Positions 26,030 through 33,906 of a stretch of DNA of 64,000 nt are shown here, piece by piece. The stretch spans positions 1-64,000 of the forward strand of contig NZ_CAJYHX010000033.1 in NCBI RefSeq assembly GCF_913774285.1, given 5' to 3'. Both the position numbers and the translations under genes were made by a program. Numbering within the stretch: the first letter of the stretch is position 1; the number at the start of each line of letters is the position of its first letter. The DNA comes from an uncultured Sphingomonas sp. (GTDB taxonomy: Bacteria; Pseudomonadota; Alphaproteobacteria; Sphingomonadales; Sphingomonadaceae). Below the pieces are notes generated by a model, which was not told the DNA's origin, did not search any database, and saw nothing but the letters and a program-made list of their open reading frames with translations.

Positions 26030-26554
26030 TCAGACCTGTTGCCCAAAAGCCTCGATCGCGGCGAGCGCGGCGGCGGTGCGTGCCTCCCCTTCCCCCTGCA
26101 CCAGCGCCCAGCGAACGCCGCGCCGCTCCAGTTCGGCGCGTGAGAGATCGAAGAAGCGCTGCCGCAGTTCGCGGGTGCCGAACAGCCTTGTGCCGTCCGC
26201 CACCCAAGGCAGGTCGATGTCGAACAGCAGATAGACGTCCGCCGTGCCGGCCCAAGCGTCGAACCAGGGATCGCGGGTGCCGAACAGCATGTCCGCCCAC
26301 ACCGCGGTCATCAACGGATCGGTGTCGAGGATCAGCGGCGGCGGGGCCGTCTCCAGCATCATCTGCGTGCCGGCGTCGTGCGTCTTGGCGATCTCGACCA
26401 GGTCGCGCATCGTGAAATCGGTGCCGCGCGCCTCGGCATATTCGCGGCCATATTCGTCGAGCACGGTGCCGCCCAGCGCCTCGGCCAGCCGCGCGGCGAC
26501 GGTGGTCTTGCCCGTGCTTTCGGGGCCGTGGAGGCAGATGGTACGGGGAATCAT
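26030..26554 (-). CDS. NadR-like ATPase, probable ribosylnicotinamide kinase
   Basis: A 174-residue P-loop protein: Walker A CLHGPESTGKTTVAARLAE at residues 7-25, then VLDEYGREYAE, the hallmark of the NadR kinase domain, and ILDTDPLMTAVWADMLFG and TDVYLLFDIDLPWVADGTR-like ADVYLLFDIDLPW. It corresponds to the C-terminal kinase domain of enterobacterial NadR, without the adenylyltransferase or DNA-binding parts. It would phosphorylate nicotinamide riboside entering through PnuC, trapping it as NMN. ATG 26554 overlaps the pnuC stop by four bases, so the two genes are coupled. The kinase assignment is strong from motif and context. Confidence 0.87.
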   Translation of the reverse strand: MIPRTICLHGPESTGKTTVAARLAEALGGTVLDEYGREYAEARGTDFTMRDLVEIAKTHDAGTQMMLETAPPPLILDTDPLMTAVWADMLFGTRDPWFDAWAGTADVYLLFDIDLPWVADGTRLFGTRELRQRFFDLSRAELERRGVRWALVQGEGEARTAAALAAIEAFGQQV

Positions 26555-27105
26555 GTGCGGGCTTTGGTCCAGTCGATCGCTCCCCACACCGAAAGCGCGA
26601 GGAAAAGGCAATACAGACCTGCAGTCAGATGCAGGCCTTTCACCAGGAACAGTGGGATGGCGAGCAGGTCCACCGTGATCCATAGCGGCCAGCACTCCCA
26701 GGCGCGGCGCGACTGGAGAATCTGCGCGACGATGCTCAGCACCGCGATCGTCCCATCCCACCAGGGATAGGCCGCATCGGTGAGCCGGTGCATCAGCGCG
26801 CCCCAGCCGAGCGCGGCGAGCGCGGCGCCCGTCGCCCAGCCGAGCCGCGCGCGGTTCGGCAGCCGCACGACCGGGACCTCGCCAGCCTCCGCCTTGGCTT
26901 GGCGCCAGTTCCACCAACCATATCCGTTGACGACAAAGTAGAAGCCCTGGAGCAGCGCGTCGCTGTACAGCCGCGCCTGGAGGAAGATCCAGGCGTAGAG
27001 CGTCACCATCGCCAGCGCGAAGGGATAGTTCCACAGGCTCCGCCGCACGACCAGCGCGACATTGGCGAGCCCCAGCAGGGTGGCGACGGCTTCGATCGGC
27101 GACAT
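26551..27105 (-). CDS. pnuC: Nicotinamide riboside transporter PnuC
   Basis: A 184-residue inner-membrane protein of about seven helices. The family motif is visible in RSLWNYPFALAMVTLYAWIFL (first helices) and in FYFVVNGYGWWNWRQA, followed by ECWPLWITVDLLAIPLFLVKGLHLTAGLYCLFL near the end, with the conserved W-x-x-x-D. It facilitates entry of nicotinamide riboside, driven by phosphorylation by the overlapping NadR-like kinase. There is no Shine-Dalgarno before ATG 27105 (sequence CACCCCCC), so the start may be inefficient or internal. No thiamine or NAD riboswitch was recognised upstream. Confidence 0.92.
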   Translation of the reverse strand: MSPIEAVATLLGLANVALVVRRSLWNYPFALAMVTLYAWIFLQARLYSDALLQGFYFVVNGYGWWNWRQAKAEAGEVPVVRLPNRARLGWATGAALAALGWGALMHRLTDAAYPWWDGTIAVLSIVAQILQSRRAWECWPLWITVDLLAIPLFLVKGLHLTAGLYCLFLALSVWGAIDWTKART

Positions 27106-27206
27106 GGGGGGTGAGGCTTATCGACGGGCCGGAGGGCGGTCGAGGGGCCCAATCGGTGCGATGCGGAAAAAAAGCGCGGGTTCGTCCTTTTGCTGCAACG
27201 AACCGC

Positions 27207-27235
27207 TTGACGGCTCGGCCAACCCACCCTTATAG
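27207..27235 (+). promoter_or_regulatory. Sigma-70 promoter of the proline tRNA gene
   Basis: TTGACG and TTATAG are separated by exactly 17 bases; transcription would start near 27242, about 50 bases before the tRNA. Confidence 0.78.
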
Positions 27236-27292
27236 GCGCGCCTCCAAGCTCAAGCCGGTCTGCTCCCGAAAGCATCGTAGACCGGACTCCGT

Positions 27293-27369
27293 CGGGGAGT
27301 AGCTCAGCCTGGTAGAGCACTGTCTTCGGGAGGCAGGGGCCGGAGGTTCGAATCCTCTCTCCCCGACCA
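27293..27369 (+). tRNA. tRNA-Pro (anticodon CGG)
   Basis: A 77-base cloverleaf: acceptor CGGGGAG/CTCCCCG, D arm GCTC-AGCCTGGTA-GAGC, anticodon stem CTGTC/GGCAG with loop TTCGGGA (anticodon CGG, reads CCG), T arm GGAGG-TTCGAAT-CCTCT, discriminator A and encoded CCA. Preceded by a good promoter and followed by a hairpin terminator. Confidence 0.97.
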
Positions 27370-27388
27370 TTACTTGCATTTGGGATAT

Positions 27389-27425
27389 AGCGGGTGACCT
27401 TCGGGTCGCCCGCTGCCCCTTTTCT
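27389..27425 (+). terminator. Intrinsic terminator after tRNA-Pro
   Basis: AGCGGGTGACC pairs with GGGTCGCCCGCT around a TTC loop, followed after GCCCC by TTTTCTCT. It starts 20 bases after the tRNA end. Confidence 0.8.
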
Positions 27426-27456
27426 CTCCTTCAGCTGAAACGCGGGGCCCCGCGCC

Positions 27457-28821
27457 TCAGCCGCTCTCGATCGGCATCAGGATCAGCGTGATCCGGTCAT
27501 GGCCAACGGCGATGTCGAGCGCCTCGCCTGCCGTGACGTCGATCGGCGCTGGGAAGCTGTGCAGCACCTGCAGCCAGCCGCCGTCGTCATAGCCGTCCGG
27601 ATGGTTGTCGAAGGTCACGCCGTCCCACAGATCGATGTGCATCCACTGGACGATGCCGATCGCCCGGCCGCTGGCGGTCACCGGAATGCGCAGCCGCGCG
27701 AGCGTCGCGTCATGCTTCTTCTGGGTGAGGTCCAGCCGCACCAGTTCCAGGTCGTCGGACAATCGCTGCCAGCCGGTCATCGTGCCGTGGATCGGCAGGC
27801 GCTGCGGCGCAAAGGCAGTGAAGGCGGAGAGGTCGAACCCCGACACGTCGCCGACAAAGGCATAGTCGGCGAGGTTATCGCTGGCGACGAGGCAACCCAC
27901 CGCCGTCGCCGCCCGCGGGATGACGATCGCGTCGGGTGCAAGCAGGCGGCGATGCGCGTCCTCGAAGGTATCGAGCACCTTCTCGGTCAGCAGGTCGCTC
28001 GACAGGATTTCCGAGACCAGGATGTCCGCCGGTCCATCCAGCTCGGCACCAACGGCGAGTTCGGTCGAAGGCTTCGCATGAACGGTGATGCGGTCGGCAT
28101 AGCCGTTCTGCGCGACGATAGACTGCGCCATCTCGGCGATTAGCGGCTCCATCTCGCAGGCGACGACCCTGCGCGCCCCTGCCCGCGCCGCCATCAACGA
28201 CAGCAGCCCGCTGCCTGCGCCGATGTCGAGCACCCGCGCGCCCGGCCCGGCTACGGCGATCGCCGCCTTGATCGCCGCCTCGAACGCATCGTTGCGCGGC
28301 ACGTCGTTCATCATCGGGATGTGCCAGAAGGGCACCGCCCCAGAGCCGAGCCTGCGGACCTGGTGCTGCAGGTGCAAATTGTCCGGCTGGAGCGCGAGCG
28401 CCCGGCGGAAAAGCTGCAACGCCTCCAGATTGCGGCCGACATCCGCCAGCACCACGGCAAGGTTGCCGAGCGCGGTCGGGTTTACCGGATCGAGCGCACA
28501 GGCGCGCTCCAGCGGCGCGATGGCTTCGTCGCTGCGGCCCAGCCAGTGGAGCGTCAGGCCCTTCTCGTGCAAGGCGACGGCGTGATCGGGTTCGATCGCA
28601 AGCAGTTCGTCCCAGGCGACCAGCGCATCCTCAGGTCGCGAGAGCCGGCCGAGCAGCCCCGCGAGCAGCGGCAGGATCTCTACCGCGCGATAGCCATGCG
28701 CGAGTGCAGCGCTATAGCGCCGCTCGGCCGCCTCCAGATCCCCCTGCTCGTGCAGCGCCATCGCCTCGGCGAGCGCGGTCCGGGCCTCGGTCAGGCGATC
28801 GGGGGACTCGAGGTCGGTCAC
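27457..28821 (-). CDS. TPR-domain protein fused to a PRMT/PrmA-like methyltransferase
   Basis: A 454-residue protein. Residues of about 10-155 are four tetratricopeptide repeats (GDLEAAERRYSAALAHGY, RPEDALVAWDELLAIEPDH, RSDEAIAPLERACALDPVN, RNLEALQLFRRALALQPDN). From about 170 comes a SAM-dependent methyltransferase domain: VLDIGAGSGLLSLMAARAGA (motif I, 197 onward), ACEMEPL (motif II) and ILVSEILSSDLLTE, where Ser270-Glu271 matches the first glutamate loop of protein arginine methyltransferases. The GTG at 28821 was chosen because AAGGA lies seven bases upstream; an ATG at 28899 gives a longer form, but the extra codons (CTA, GTA, TTA, CTT) are foreign to this genome and it borders a repeat. 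The substrate is unknown, probably a protein held by the repeats. Confidence 0.82.
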   Translation of the reverse strand: MTDLESPDRLTEARTALAEAMALHEQGDLEAAERRYSAALAHGYRAVEILPLLAGLLGRLSRPEDALVAWDELLAIEPDHAVALHEKGLTLHWLGRSDEAIAPLERACALDPVNPTALGNLAVVLADVGRNLEALQLFRRALALQPDNLHLQHQVRRLGSGAVPFWHIPMMNDVPRNDAFEAAIKAAIAVAGPGARVLDIGAGSGLLSLMAARAGARRVVACEMEPLIAEMAQSIVAQNGYADRITVHAKPSTELAVGAELDGPADILVSEILSSDLLTEKVLDTFEDAHRRLLAPDAIVIPRAATAVGCLVASDNLADYAFVGDVSGFDLSAFTAFAPQRLPIHGTMTGWQRLSDDLELVRLDLTQKKHDATLARLRIPVTASGRAIGIVQWMHIDLWDGVTFDNHPDGYDDGGWLQVLHSFPAPIDVTAGEALDIAVGHDRITLILMPIESG

Positions 28822-28901
28822 GGGAACATCCTTAAGAGCTGGTAACGATACGGGTCGCTCGGGATAGGTGTTCGCGGGCTCGGGGGATAGTCCTTCCATT
28901 A

Positions 28902-29069
28902 AGCCCCTCCCCTTCAGGCGCATCAGGTCGGCGCTGCCCCCGGCAGCGCCTGAACAGCGCGGGGCGCTGGTCACCTGATGCGGGGTTGGGGTGGGGGCTG
29001 TGTCGCACCGAGACCAACCTTCGTTCTGGAATCCCTCCACCCCAACCCCTCCTCCAAGGAGGAGGGGCT
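28902..29069. repeat. 168-base palindromic intergenic element
   Basis: Outer arms AGCCCCTCC (left) and GGAGGGGCT (right), and inner arms GGGGTTGGGGTGGGGG (about 28981-28996) and CTCCACCCCAACCCC (about 29035-29049), form a nested palindrome in the spacer between the fadL-type gene and the TPR-methyltransferase. Between the arms lies GGCGCTGCCCCCGGCAGCGCC, another hairpin. It encodes no plausible protein. It is of the same general style as the elements at 36208-36660 and 37903-38035. Confidence 0.65.
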
Positions 29070-29080
29070 AGAAAGTGAAA

Positions 29081-29106
29081 CGCCGCCGACCCATGGGCCG
29101 ACGGCG
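29081..29106 (-). terminator. Probable terminator of the FadL-type gene
   Basis: A 26-base near-perfect palindrome, CGCCGCCGACCCA with TGGGCCGACGGCG (11 of 13 pairs), lies 28 bases after the stop on the minus strand and is followed there by TTTCACTTTC. Confidence 0.6.
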
Positions 29107-29133
29107 TCATAATCGCTATCCTGATAGCGGTCG

Positions 29134-30423
29134 TCAGAACTGGACGCGGCCGCCCAGCGAGAAGACGAACGCGCGCGCATTGCGCAGTTGGCCCTGGGTC
29201 AGGATCGTCGAACCCGCCGCGATCGTCGCCTTGTCGATCGGCGCATTGGCGAAGTCGACATAGTTGGCCGCGGCATCGAGCACGATGTTCTGCGTCACCG
29301 CATAGGAACCGCCTGCGCCGAAGTTCCAGCGATTGGCATCGGGCACGCGCGCGTCGCGCTGGCCGTTCTGGGTCGGCGTGGTCGCCCGCTGGACACCCGC
29401 GCGCAGCGTCAGCGCCGGCGAGACCATGTAGTCGACGCCGCCGGCATAGCTCCAGCTCTCGCGATAATTCTCCGGGATCGCCTGGTTCAGCGGCGCGCCG
29501 AGGCGGATCGCGTCGAACTTGTCCCAGTTATAGTGCACCACCTGGCCGTTGAGCGTCAGCTTGTCGGTGGCGCGCCAGCGCAGGCCGGCGATCTGCTGGG
29601 CGGGGGTGTAGAAGTCGGCGCGCACGTCCGACAGCGCGAGGTTGCCGGTCTGCAGCGGGCCGACCAGCCCACTCACCGTCAGGTCGCCCTTGAGCTTGTG
29701 GCGGATGGCGGACTTGTAGCTGAAGCCCGCGGTCACCCGTTCGCTGTGCATCTGGAAGCCGGCGCTCCAGCCCACATCCCAGCCGTCGCCCTTCAGTTCC
29801 TGGCGGCCGTCCGGCAGGCTGGCAGCCACGTTGGGCAATGCGTTGCTGAGGCTGGCATCGGTATATTCGACATTCGCCGCGGCGCCGACACGCAGCCAGT
29901 CCGTCACCGACACGGCGATCGAGGGCTGGATGTCGACGGTGCGCAGCCGGGTGCGGTCGGCGCTGTAGCGCGCCCAGCTGCTCGACGAATAATCGGTGGT
30001 GAAGCTGTAGGGCGAGGTCACCGCCAGGCCGAGGGCGATGCGGTGGCCGAGCGGTACCGCGACGGCACCCGAGGGCAGCACGCCGTTGTTGATGGGGTTG
30101 CGGCTGGTGCTCTCGCCGCCGATCGGCGTGAAGGCCGTGCTGCCCGGGCGGCGGATCAGCGTGCCGGTGTCGACCACTTCGCCGCGCGGCAGGATCGCCG
30201 CGGCGTTGAGGTTCACTTCGATGCGCTCGGCATCGGCGATCGCGGCGGGGTTCCACCACAGCGACGCGGCGCCGGTATCGGCCACTTCGCCGGAAAAGGC
30301 CCGGCCGGCACCGCGCGCCGACTGTTCCTGCAGATAGAAGGCCTGGGCATGGGCGGCACCGGCAAAGCCGGCGCTGGCCGCCAGCGTGGTGCCGGCGGTG
30401 AGGAGGAGGTGCAGTTTCTTCAT
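29134..30423 (-). CDS. FadL/TodX-family outer-membrane transport protein
   Basis: A 429-residue beta-barrel of the OMPP1/FadL/TodX class, which passes long-chain fatty acids or other hydrophobic compounds through the outer membrane. After the signal peptide (KKLHLLLTAGTTLAASAGFAGAAHAQ) comes AFYLQEQSARGAGRAFSGEVADTGAASLWWNPAAIA, the diagnostic N-terminal hatch segment (compare QGAGRA and NPA). Later DIQPSIAVSVTDWLRVGAAANVEY and VTAGFSYKSAIRHKLKGD are standard family strands, and the protein ends FVFSLGGRVQF. ATG 30423 is taken as the start; a GTG at 30435 is possible. The DUF2147 gene upstream is on the same strand. Confidence 0.9.
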   Translation of the reverse strand: MKKLHLLLTAGTTLAASAGFAGAAHAQAFYLQEQSARGAGRAFSGEVADTGAASLWWNPAAIADAERIEVNLNAAAILPRGEVVDTGTLIRRPGSTAFTPIGGESTSRNPINNGVLPSGAVAVPLGHRIALGLAVTSPYSFTTDYSSSSWARYSADRTRLRTVDIQPSIAVSVTDWLRVGAAANVEYTDASLSNALPNVAASLPDGRQELKGDGWDVGWSAGFQMHSERVTAGFSYKSAIRHKLKGDLTVSGLVGPLQTGNLALSDVRADFYTPAQQIAGLRWRATDKLTLNGQVVHYNWDKFDAIRLGAPLNQAIPENYRESWSYAGGVDYMVSPALTLRAGVQRATTPTQNGQRDARVPDANRWNFGAGGSYAVTQNIVLDAAANYVDFANAPIDKATIAAGSTILTQGQLRNARAFVFSLGGRVQF

Positions 30424-30471
30424 GGTTTTTCTCACGCTACTGGGATTCGGGAACGGCGCCGTGGCGCCGCG

Positions 30472-30879
30472 TCAGCGAACCCGGGTCCAGGTCTGGGTAC
30501 GGCAGAAGGGCTTGAACACACAGCCGCGCAGCTTGAGCTGGTCGGCACCGGCCAGGGTGATGTCGGCGGTGTAGGTCTTGCCGTCCTCGGCATTGTAGAT
30601 CTTGCCGCCGCTCCAATTGCCGCCATCGGCGGTGAAGCCGCTCAGGATCTGCATCCCCTTCAGCGGCCGATTGCGAAGCTGCGCGTTCGAGTTCCTGGTA
30701 TCGCGCAGATCGGGATTGGTGCGCAGCGCATCCGAGGTGAGAATCCGCCCGCAGATCGACGGACCGCAGCGCTGGATCTCAACGATCGCATTGCGCGTCT
30801 GGGTCTTCCAGCGGCCCTCGACACCCTCTCCGGCTTGCGGTGCTGCTACCAGCATCGCGGCAAGCAAACTTATCCACAT
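30472..30879 (-). CDS. Small exported DUF2147 protein
   Basis: A 135-residue exported protein. ATG 30879 starts a short signal peptide (MWISLLAAMLVAAPQAG) and has GGAA eight bases upstream. The mature part shows the DUF2147 order: GVEGRWKTQTRNAIVEIQRCG, then ICGRIL, a RNRPLKGMQIL segment, NWSGGKIYNAEDGKTYTADITL and LKLRGCVFKPFCRTQTWTRV at the end. The two cysteine pairs could form disulphides in the periplasm. The family's function is not settled. It is 48 bases upstream of the FadL-type gene and may be cotranscribed with it. Confidence 0.85.
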   Translation of the reverse strand: MWISLLAAMLVAAPQAGEGVEGRWKTQTRNAIVEIQRCGPSICGRILTSDALRTNPDLRDTRNSNAQLRNRPLKGMQILSGFTADGGNWSGGKIYNAEDGKTYTADITLAGADQLKLRGCVFKPFCRTQTWTRVR

Positions 30880-31036
30880 ACTTGTTTTTCCATTATTGCA
30901 TGTTCCCGCCACGGTTTAACCGTGCCGAGGACAGACCCGGCGCATGTTTACGTTCCAGCCTCTCCTGGGCCGGAACCATACCCGATCCTCAAAGTTCCGC
31001 AATAACGGCTATGTTTCCGAAAATTTCAGCCAGGCT

Positions 31037-31759
31037 TCAGGCGGTGCGGCGGCGGTGCGCGATCCGGCGCGCGGTCTCGATCGGTGCGGCGAAGGAGGTA
31101 CCGGTGCCGGTCACCGCGCGCCCGTCCGCCAGCGTGGTCGGCACGTCGACCCCGCGCTGCCAGACATAGAGATAGCCCTGCGCCTGGGGCTCGGGCCGGT
31201 TGGTGCCGGTCCAGGGCTGGCCCGCCGCATCGAGCGCACCGACCAGCACCGCATTGGGGAAGCCCTGCCGCGCCATGGCGAGGTTGCCGGGGTGCGGCAG
31301 GCCGTTGTTGCCGGCCGCCAGCACCACTACGATCCCCGCCGATGCCGCGTCGTGCACGGCGGCGGTGATCGCCGGATCGTCGGCCAGCGCCAGCGAGATG
31401 TTGATCGCATCCACCTTGAGCGCGATCGCCTTGCGGATCGCGGCGACGATCGGCGCGGCGCTCGGCTGGCACGGCGGATTGGCGCCCGGGCGGCAGCCGG
31501 CGGGATCGTCGATCCGCAGCGACACGATCGCCACTTCGCCCGACGCCGCGCGGCTGAGGATGGTGGCGACCATCGTGCCATGGTCGTAGCGCGGGCGGAA
31601 GGCCGGGCGGTCGCCGCCCGCCATGTCGTATTCGGCGATCAGCTTGCCGTGGAGCTCGGGCGTTTCCGCCACGCCGCTGTCGATGATCGCGACGCGCGGC
31701 GCCGCTGCCGGCGTGCTTCCCGCAACCGCTGCGAACAATGCGATCCCGAGCAGACCCAT
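31037..31759 (-). CDS. Small subtilisin-like (S8) serine protease, exported
   Basis: A 240-residue subtilase with no pro-domain visible. The catalytic triad is complete: Asp27 in VAIIDSGV, His60 in YDHGTMVATIL and Ser222 in TGTGTSFAAPI; Asn151 in LAAGNNG forms the oxyanion hole. Residues 1-20 are a signal peptide. GGAGG lies upstream of ATG 31759; longer frames enter the divergent ybaK promoter. The domain is short (usual S8 core is about 270) and ends only 18 residues after the serine with a basic tail. It is a stand-alone gene, divergent from ybaK. Confidence 0.85.
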   Translation of the reverse strand: MGLLGIALFAAVAGSTPAAAPRVAIIDSGVAETPELHGKLIAEYDMAGGDRPAFRPRYDHGTMVATILSRAASGEVAIVSLRIDDPAGCRPGANPPCQPSAAPIVAAIRKAIALKVDAINISLALADDPAITAAVHDAASAGIVVVLAAGNNGLPHPGNLAMARQGFPNAVLVGALDAAGQPWTGTNRPEPQAQGYLYVWQRGVDVPTTLADGRAVTGTGTSFAAPIETARRIAHRRRTA

Positions 31760-31892
31760 GCCCACCTCCGCCCATCTTTGCCCAACCTGAGAGCACGCTA
31801 GGCGGCAAGCGTTAACAAGGACTTCATCATGCCCCAGGGCTTGCACGTAGGTCGGCCGCGTGGCACCGGCGCGGATATCGGGGAGCAGCACC

Positions 31893-32366
31893 ATGTCCAA
31901 GGCCACCCGCGCCACGCGGATGCTCGAAACGGCGAAGATCGACTTCACCGTGCACAGCTATGCCTATGATCCCGACGCGGACGCGATCGGGCTCCAAGCG
32001 GCCGAGGCGCTGGGCGAGCCGCCCGCCCGCGTGCTCAAGACGCTGATGGCTAAGGTGGACGGCAAGCCGGTGCTGGCCATCCTGCCCTCGGACCGGCAGG
32101 TGGCGATGAAGAAGCTGGCGGCGGCGATCGGCGGCAAATCGGCCGAGATGATGAAGCCGGCGGACGCCGAACGGCTCTCCGGCTACAAGGTGGGCGGCAT
32201 CAGCCCGTTCGGGCAGATGAAAGCGCTGCCCGCGGTGATCGAGGAAACCGCTGTCAGCGAACCCTATGTCTTTATAAATGGCGGGCAACGAGGATTGCAG
32301 GTGCGGCTCGCCCCGCAGGATGCCGCGACGTTACTCCGGGCAACGGTAACCGGGATCATCGCCTGA
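31893..32366 (+). CDS. ybaK: Cys-tRNA(Pro)/Cys-tRNA(Cys) deacylase
   Basis: A 157-residue YbaK-family trans-editing enzyme that hydrolyses Cys-tRNA(Pro) formed by mischarging. TRATRMLETAKIDFTVHSYAYD at the start, RVLKTLMAKVDGKPVLAILPSDRQVAMKKLAAAIG and the conserved GYKVGGISPFGQ (substrate-binding loop, residues about 97-108) are the family signatures; the catalytic lysine is in VLKTL. GGGGAGCA lies upstream of ATG 31893. It converges with the unknown gene at 32370-32957, with three bases between the stops. Confidence 0.93.
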   Translation: MSKATRATRMLETAKIDFTVHSYAYDPDADAIGLQAAEALGEPPARVLKTLMAKVDGKPVLAILPSDRQVAMKKLAAAIGGKSAEMMKPADAERLSGYKVGGISPFGQMKALPAVIEETAVSEPYVFINGGQRGLQVRLAPQDAATLLRATVTGIIA

Positions 32367-32369
32367 GGG

Positions 32370-32957
32370 TCATAGCGGCTGCGCATGCCGCGCGGTTTCC
32401 TGCAGCAGCGCGACGACATGCTCGAGCAGCGCCGGCCGCCCCTTGGGGCCCTGCACCACCGTGGCATGGACATAGGCGTGGACCTTGGCGCGCAACCGCG
32501 CCTCGGCGCGCAGCCGCATCCAGTCGCTTGTCGGACCGACCCGCCCCAGCCCGCCGGCGATCGGCAAGCCCGTCGCAGCGCCGCGCACGAGCCCGGTGAG
32601 CGCGGCGCCGCCCGCCGCCGCCCAGTCGCCCAGCTCCTCCATCATGTCGCGCATCAGGTTGACGTCGACCGGCAACGGCTGCCATTGGAGATGATGAAAG
32701 GCGATCGGCGCCAGCGCGCGATCGGCCTCCTCGATAACCCGCCGGGCGAGCGGATCGGCGACCTGCCGCACCACGGGGGCGATGCGGGTAGCGACGAAGC
32801 GGGTCTGCTCGATCAGTCCGTCGCGCCAATCGGCCTGGGAGAGATCCGCATCGAAGCTCTCGACGAGGTCTGCCGCCGCCTGCTGCAGCACCGCGCGCGC
32901 CATCGCGACGTGCAGGTCGCGCCAGCGGCGGATCTCGCCGCGACCGAACCATCGCAT
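32370..32957 (-). CDS. Unrecognised mostly helical protein, last gene of the gspJK side of the T2SS locus
   Basis: A 195-residue predicted soluble protein with no signal peptide. It is rich in Arg, Ala and Leu and looks largely alpha-helical. It contains one weakly hydrophobic glycine/alanine-rich segment (DWAAAGGAALTGLVRGAATGLPIAGGLG, about 111-138) and a conserved-looking FHHLQWQPLPVDVNLMRDMMEELG. I do not recognise the family. ATG 32957 is a guess, since Shine-Dalgarno evidence is poor; longer starts overlap the gspK stop region. It follows gspK on the same strand after 61 bases and may be part of that transcript. Confidence 0.5.
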   Translation of the reverse strand: MRWFGRGEIRRWRDLHVAMARAVLQQAAADLVESFDADLSQADWRDGLIEQTRFVATRIAPVVRQVADPLARRVIEEADRALAPIAFHHLQWQPLPVDVNLMRDMMEELGDWAAAGGAALTGLVRGAATGLPIAGGLGRVGPTSDWMRLRAEARLRAKVHAYVHATVVQGPKGRPALLEHVVALLQETARHAQPL

Positions 32958-33018
32958 CAGCACCACGGGGAGCGTACTCGCATCATCGCTGCGATCAGAC
33001 CAGAAAAGCCGGGCAATC

Positions 33019-33906
33019 TCAACGCCCGGTGCCGAAAGCGGGGACGCCCGGCGGCACCGCGGCATTGCGCCAGCGCTCGACCGGCACCGTCTCCAGCTTG
33101 CCGTCCTTGGTCCGGCGGCGCTGGATGAGCGTCGCCTCCTGCTGCGCGGTGCCGCCGATCGTCGCGCGGGTGCGCACCCAGAAGCTGCTCGACTTGAACG
33201 AGGTGCCCCAGGGCAAAGTCGCATGCTGGTCGTCGAGATCCTTGAGCGTCAGGAAGCCCTGCCGCGCGCGCACCTGCAGCAATCGGCTGGCAATCAGCGG
33301 ATCCTTGAACAGCATCTGCATCAGCTCGGGCTCGGCGGCGTTGAGGTTGATCGTGGTGATGCCGGGCAGCGCGGTCACCACCTTCTCCAGCCGGTCCGCC
33401 ACCTTGGGATCGAGCCCGGCGAGGCGCAGCGGCCGCAGGTCGGTCACCGGCCCTTGCAGGCGGACATATTGGATCGCCGCCACTACCTGCTCAGGCGGCA
33501 TGTCGATCTCGTTGGCGATGTCCTGGAGGAGCACCACCGCGCCCGCCTCGCCGCTGCGGACCGAGTTGATGTTGAAGCGCCCCTCGGCATCGCCGATCGC
33601 GAGATCAAAGGTCCCGCCCTCGATCGGGGCGGCAGTGGCGGCGAGCTTGGCCCAGGGTTCGCGGGCATGGTCCACATCGCCCGCCGTCTCGCCGTCTCGG
33701 CGGAGTGCGACCAGCGCGGAGAGCTCGCCGCCGCGCACGATCGCCTGCGCCCGCGCCGCCTCGCGCATGCGCAAACCTCGGTCAAGCGCCAGTTCCTCGC
33801 GGTCGATCATCAGCAGCACCAGGCCGCTGGCGATGGCGACGAACATCAGGACATTGACCAGGATCATGCCGCGCTCGTCGTCGCGGATTGGGCGCGAAGG
33901 GCTCAT
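33019..33906 (-). CDS. gspK: Type II secretion minor pseudopilin GspK
   Basis: A 295-residue minor pseudopilin that caps the T2SS pseudopilus tip. It has a type III signal cut after Gly13: ERG-MILVNVLMFVAIASGLVLLMI. The +5 residue is Asn instead of Glu, which is the usual trait of GspK. The large globular domain has GGTFDLAIGDAEGRFNINSV and a helix-hairpin-helix-like TTINLNAAEPELM segment typical of GspK. ATG 33906 overlaps the gspJ stop by four bases. It is read together with gspJ and the upstream binding-protein-like gene. Length is normal. Confidence 0.92.
   Translation of the reverse strand: MSPSRPIRDDERGMILVNVLMFVAIASGLVLLMIDREELALDRGLRMREAARAQAIVRGGELSALVALRRDGETAGDVDHAREPWAKLAATAAPIEGGTFDLAIGDAEGRFNINSVRSGEAGAVVLLQDIANEIDMPPEQVVAAIQYVRLQGPVTDLRPLRLAGLDPKVADRLEKVVTALPGITTINLNAAEPELMQMLFKDPLIASRLLQVRARQGFLTLKDLDDQHATLPWGTSFKSSSFWVRTRATIGGTAQQEATLIQRRRTKDGKLETVPVERWRNAAVPPGVPAFGTGR

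Noticed and set aside
27106..27292. Thiamine or NAD riboswitch upstream of pnuC
   Set aside because: No CTGAGA-type thiamine box or other conserved riboswitch core on the minus strand; only the tRNA promoter region is evident.
28822..28899. N-terminal extension of the TPR-methyltransferase from ATG 28899
   Set aside because: Codons of the extension are rare for this genome, and GTG 28821 has a better-placed ribosome-binding site.
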